Shown: positions 27,127 through 28,233 of the stretch, piece by piece | How the letters are laid out: the number at the start of each line of letters is the position of its first letter | Position numbering within the stretch: position 1 is the stretch's first letter | DNA from: a virus | Reading direction: 5' to 3' (one strand) | Length of the DNA stretch: 28,233 nucleotides | IMG/VR virus record: IMGVR_UViG_3300032288_002043 | Coordinates: 1 to 28,233 of that record | Made by a program: the position numbers and the translations under genes | Notes under the pieces: model-generated | Seen by the model: the letters and a program-made list of their open reading frames with translations, nothing else | The model's database searches: none | What the model was told of the DNA's origin: nothing

Positions 27127-28233
27127 GGTTTTCTCCTTTTGTATAACTTAATGTTGTCATTTGATGGCACGCTAGTACCTCCACTTGTAGGTGTAGGTGT
27201 GGCTGTTCTAGCAGCGGAGGTTACGGCTACTGCATTAACAGCAGCCTGAGTAGCAATAACGGAAGCAATGATTGTATTCTCTGATTCTGTTCTTTCTTCT
27301 TCAGACATATCAGCACCTATGTTTGAGAGAGCAGTAAGTACCTCTGCTGGATTATCAAAAATTGCAGAAATTAACTCTGCTGGATTCTCTAATAACTGTA
27401 GGGCTACTACTGTGCCAGCCTCAATGACTACACCATTATCTAGTTGGACAGGTGTATCAGCAGGTAGGTCAGCAAGGGTAATGCCAGCCTCTTCCATATC
27501 CTCTGTGGTAATAGCCTCACCGTTAGCCTCAGCCTCAGCAATTATGTCTGCTACTGCCTCTTCAATGGTAATTGGTTCTTCATCTATTACAACTTCTTCT
27601 ATAGGTAAATCTTCTATTACTTCAATAATTTCTTCAGGTATATCTGGAAGGTCTTCTATCACAGGTATATCTTCAATGACTTCCACTGGGGGAAGTTCTT
27701 CTGGTATAATCTCTTCAACAACAATAATTTCTTGGGGGATATCAAATGGAGGCATTATTAGAATTGGCCCAGTTTCTGGCAGCGGTGGCTGAACTGGAGA
27801 TGTGGGTTCTGGAATATTGGTTGGGACTGTGGATGTATCTACCGTTGCAGTAGTTCCATCAACTGTTGAAGTGTTAGTATCAACTACTACAGTACTTGTA
27901 TCAACTACTACTGTACCTGTATCAACCACAACAGTAGAGGTATCTCTAGGTGGTATCAAGTTACTACTTAAAGTATAAGTTCCTATTGGTCTTTGACCAG
28001 CAACTACATAGTCATAAGATGTAGCACGGATTGTATAAGTATCAGCGTTTAATGTTCCACTAAGTGCAGATGCAAAATAATTATTCTCAGAGTTATGGTT
28101 GCTATCATCATCTCCCCTTATGGGGTTAGCAGTAGTACTATCAGCAACACCACGATATAACCATATCCAAGAATCTACCCAAGCCACACGCTCTACTGTT
28201 TGAGAGTCAACCACTTCAGTTCGTGGTCCAGTA
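27123..28233 (-). CDS. Surface or tail-type protein with PPC-like domain and low-complexity arms (C-terminal part)
   Basis: The frame stays open to the right edge (TGPRTEVVDSQTVERVAWVD...), so the N terminus is missing. The first ~85 residues resemble a pre-peptidase C-terminal-like beta domain (DSWIWLYRGVADS, DDDSNHNSENNYFASALSGT, YTIRATSYDYVV). Next come three 7-aa repeats DTSTVVV-type, then a Pro/Glu/Ile arm (residues ~145-215, for example EDLPDIPEEIIEVIEDLP), and an Ala-rich helical end with a basic tail KLYKRRKP. No enzyme motif is visible. Position before the lysis genes suggests a virion surface, tail-fibre-like or host-wall-binding protein. The acidic/Pro arm likely forms an extended stalk. 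Confidence 0.65.
   Translation of the reverse strand, partial: TGPRTEVVDSQTVERVAWVDSWIWLYRGVADSTTANPIRGDDDSNHNSENNYFASALSGTLNADTYTIRATSYDYVVAGQRPIGTYTLSSNLIPPRDTSTVVVDTGTVVVDTSTVVVDTNTSTVDGTTATVDTSTVPTNIPEPTSPVQPPLPETGPILIMPPFDIPQEIIVVEEIIPEELPPVEVIEDIPVIEDLPDIPEEIIEVIEDLPIEEVVIDEEPITIEEAVADIIAEAEANGEAITTEDMEEAGITLADLPADTPVQLDNGVVIEAGTVVALQLLENPAELISAIFDNPAEVLTALSNIGADMSEEERTESENTIIASVIATQAAVNAVAVTSAARTATPTPTSGGTSVPSNDNIKLYKRRKP
27877..27939 (-). repeat. Three tandem 21-bp repeats in the surface protein
   Basis: On the plus strand GTATCAACTACTACAGTACT-type units begin at 27877, 27898 and 27919, encoding DTSTVVV, DTGTVVV and DTSTVVV on the minus strand. The first two differ at very few bases and the third more, as expected from slippage followed by drift. 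Confidence 0.75.

Noticed and set aside
27268-27792. 174-aa plus-strand frame rich in Ser/Ile
   Set aside because: It is antisense to the Pro/Glu/Ile arm and Ala-rich end of the surface protein; its low complexity is a mirror of that gene.
1-28233. CRISPR array, integrase, transposase or full tRNA gene
   Set aside because: No regularly spaced repeats, no recombinase motifs and no cloverleaf were found on either strand; a temperate lifestyle cannot be supported from this window.

Overview
This window looks like part of the genome of a tailed double-stranded DNA phage of a low-GC actinobacterium. The phage assignment rests on a large terminase, portal, scaffold, an N4-gp56-type major capsid protein and a holin/endolysin cassette. 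The actinobacterial host is inferred from a WhiB-like iron-sulfur regulator (18362-18715), an actinophage-style sigma-like factor, a leaderless -10/ATG arrangement (25786) and the style of the holin. AT-rich codon use makes a freshwater acI-type (Planktophila/Nanopelagicus-like) host attractive, but that is inference.

Layout. (1) 1-13002, minus strand: head module, read right to left: terminase, portal, an HslV/proteasome-like threonine peptidase, two small proteins, a 1689-aa protein, two further coupled proteins, a scaffold candidate and the start of the major capsid gene, which runs off the left edge. (2) 13003-13609: non-coding divergent control region. (3) 13610-19712, plus strand: early/accessory region. 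One gene with its own terminator is followed by four tightly packed operons. Each operon begins with a near-perfect palindrome TGCCGTATAATACGGCA that contains a -10 box. They carry many 37-80 aa proteins, a Zn-ribbon amidoligase with a class II glutamine amidotransferase, a WhiB-like protein, a secreted transglycosylase, a zinc-ribbon protein and a PD-(D/E)XK-like nuclease. (4) 19721-25786, minus strand: replication and nucleotide module (split RecB/Cas4-like exonuclease, zinc protein, RecA-fold helicase, Hjc-like nuclease, primase split into overlapping CHC2 and Toprim genes, DUF1599 protein, HNH protein, metallophosphoesterase, sigma-like factor). (5) 25787-25944: divergent promoter pair of unusual symmetry. 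(6) 25945-26115: small plus-strand membrane protein, then a bidirectional terminator. (7) 26215-28233, minus strand: end of a surface/tail-type protein and the lysis cassette.

How it fits together: the sigma-like and WhiB-like proteins could redirect host RNA polymerase to the non-consensus phage promoters seen here. The minus-strand replication operon copies the genome. The plus-strand accessory operons may alter the host or its wall. The terminase-to-capsid operon builds heads, with the threonine peptidase a candidate maturation protease. No tape-measure or tail assembly genes are in the window, so tail type cannot be decided. No tRNA, CRISPR array, integrase or insertion sequence was recognised.
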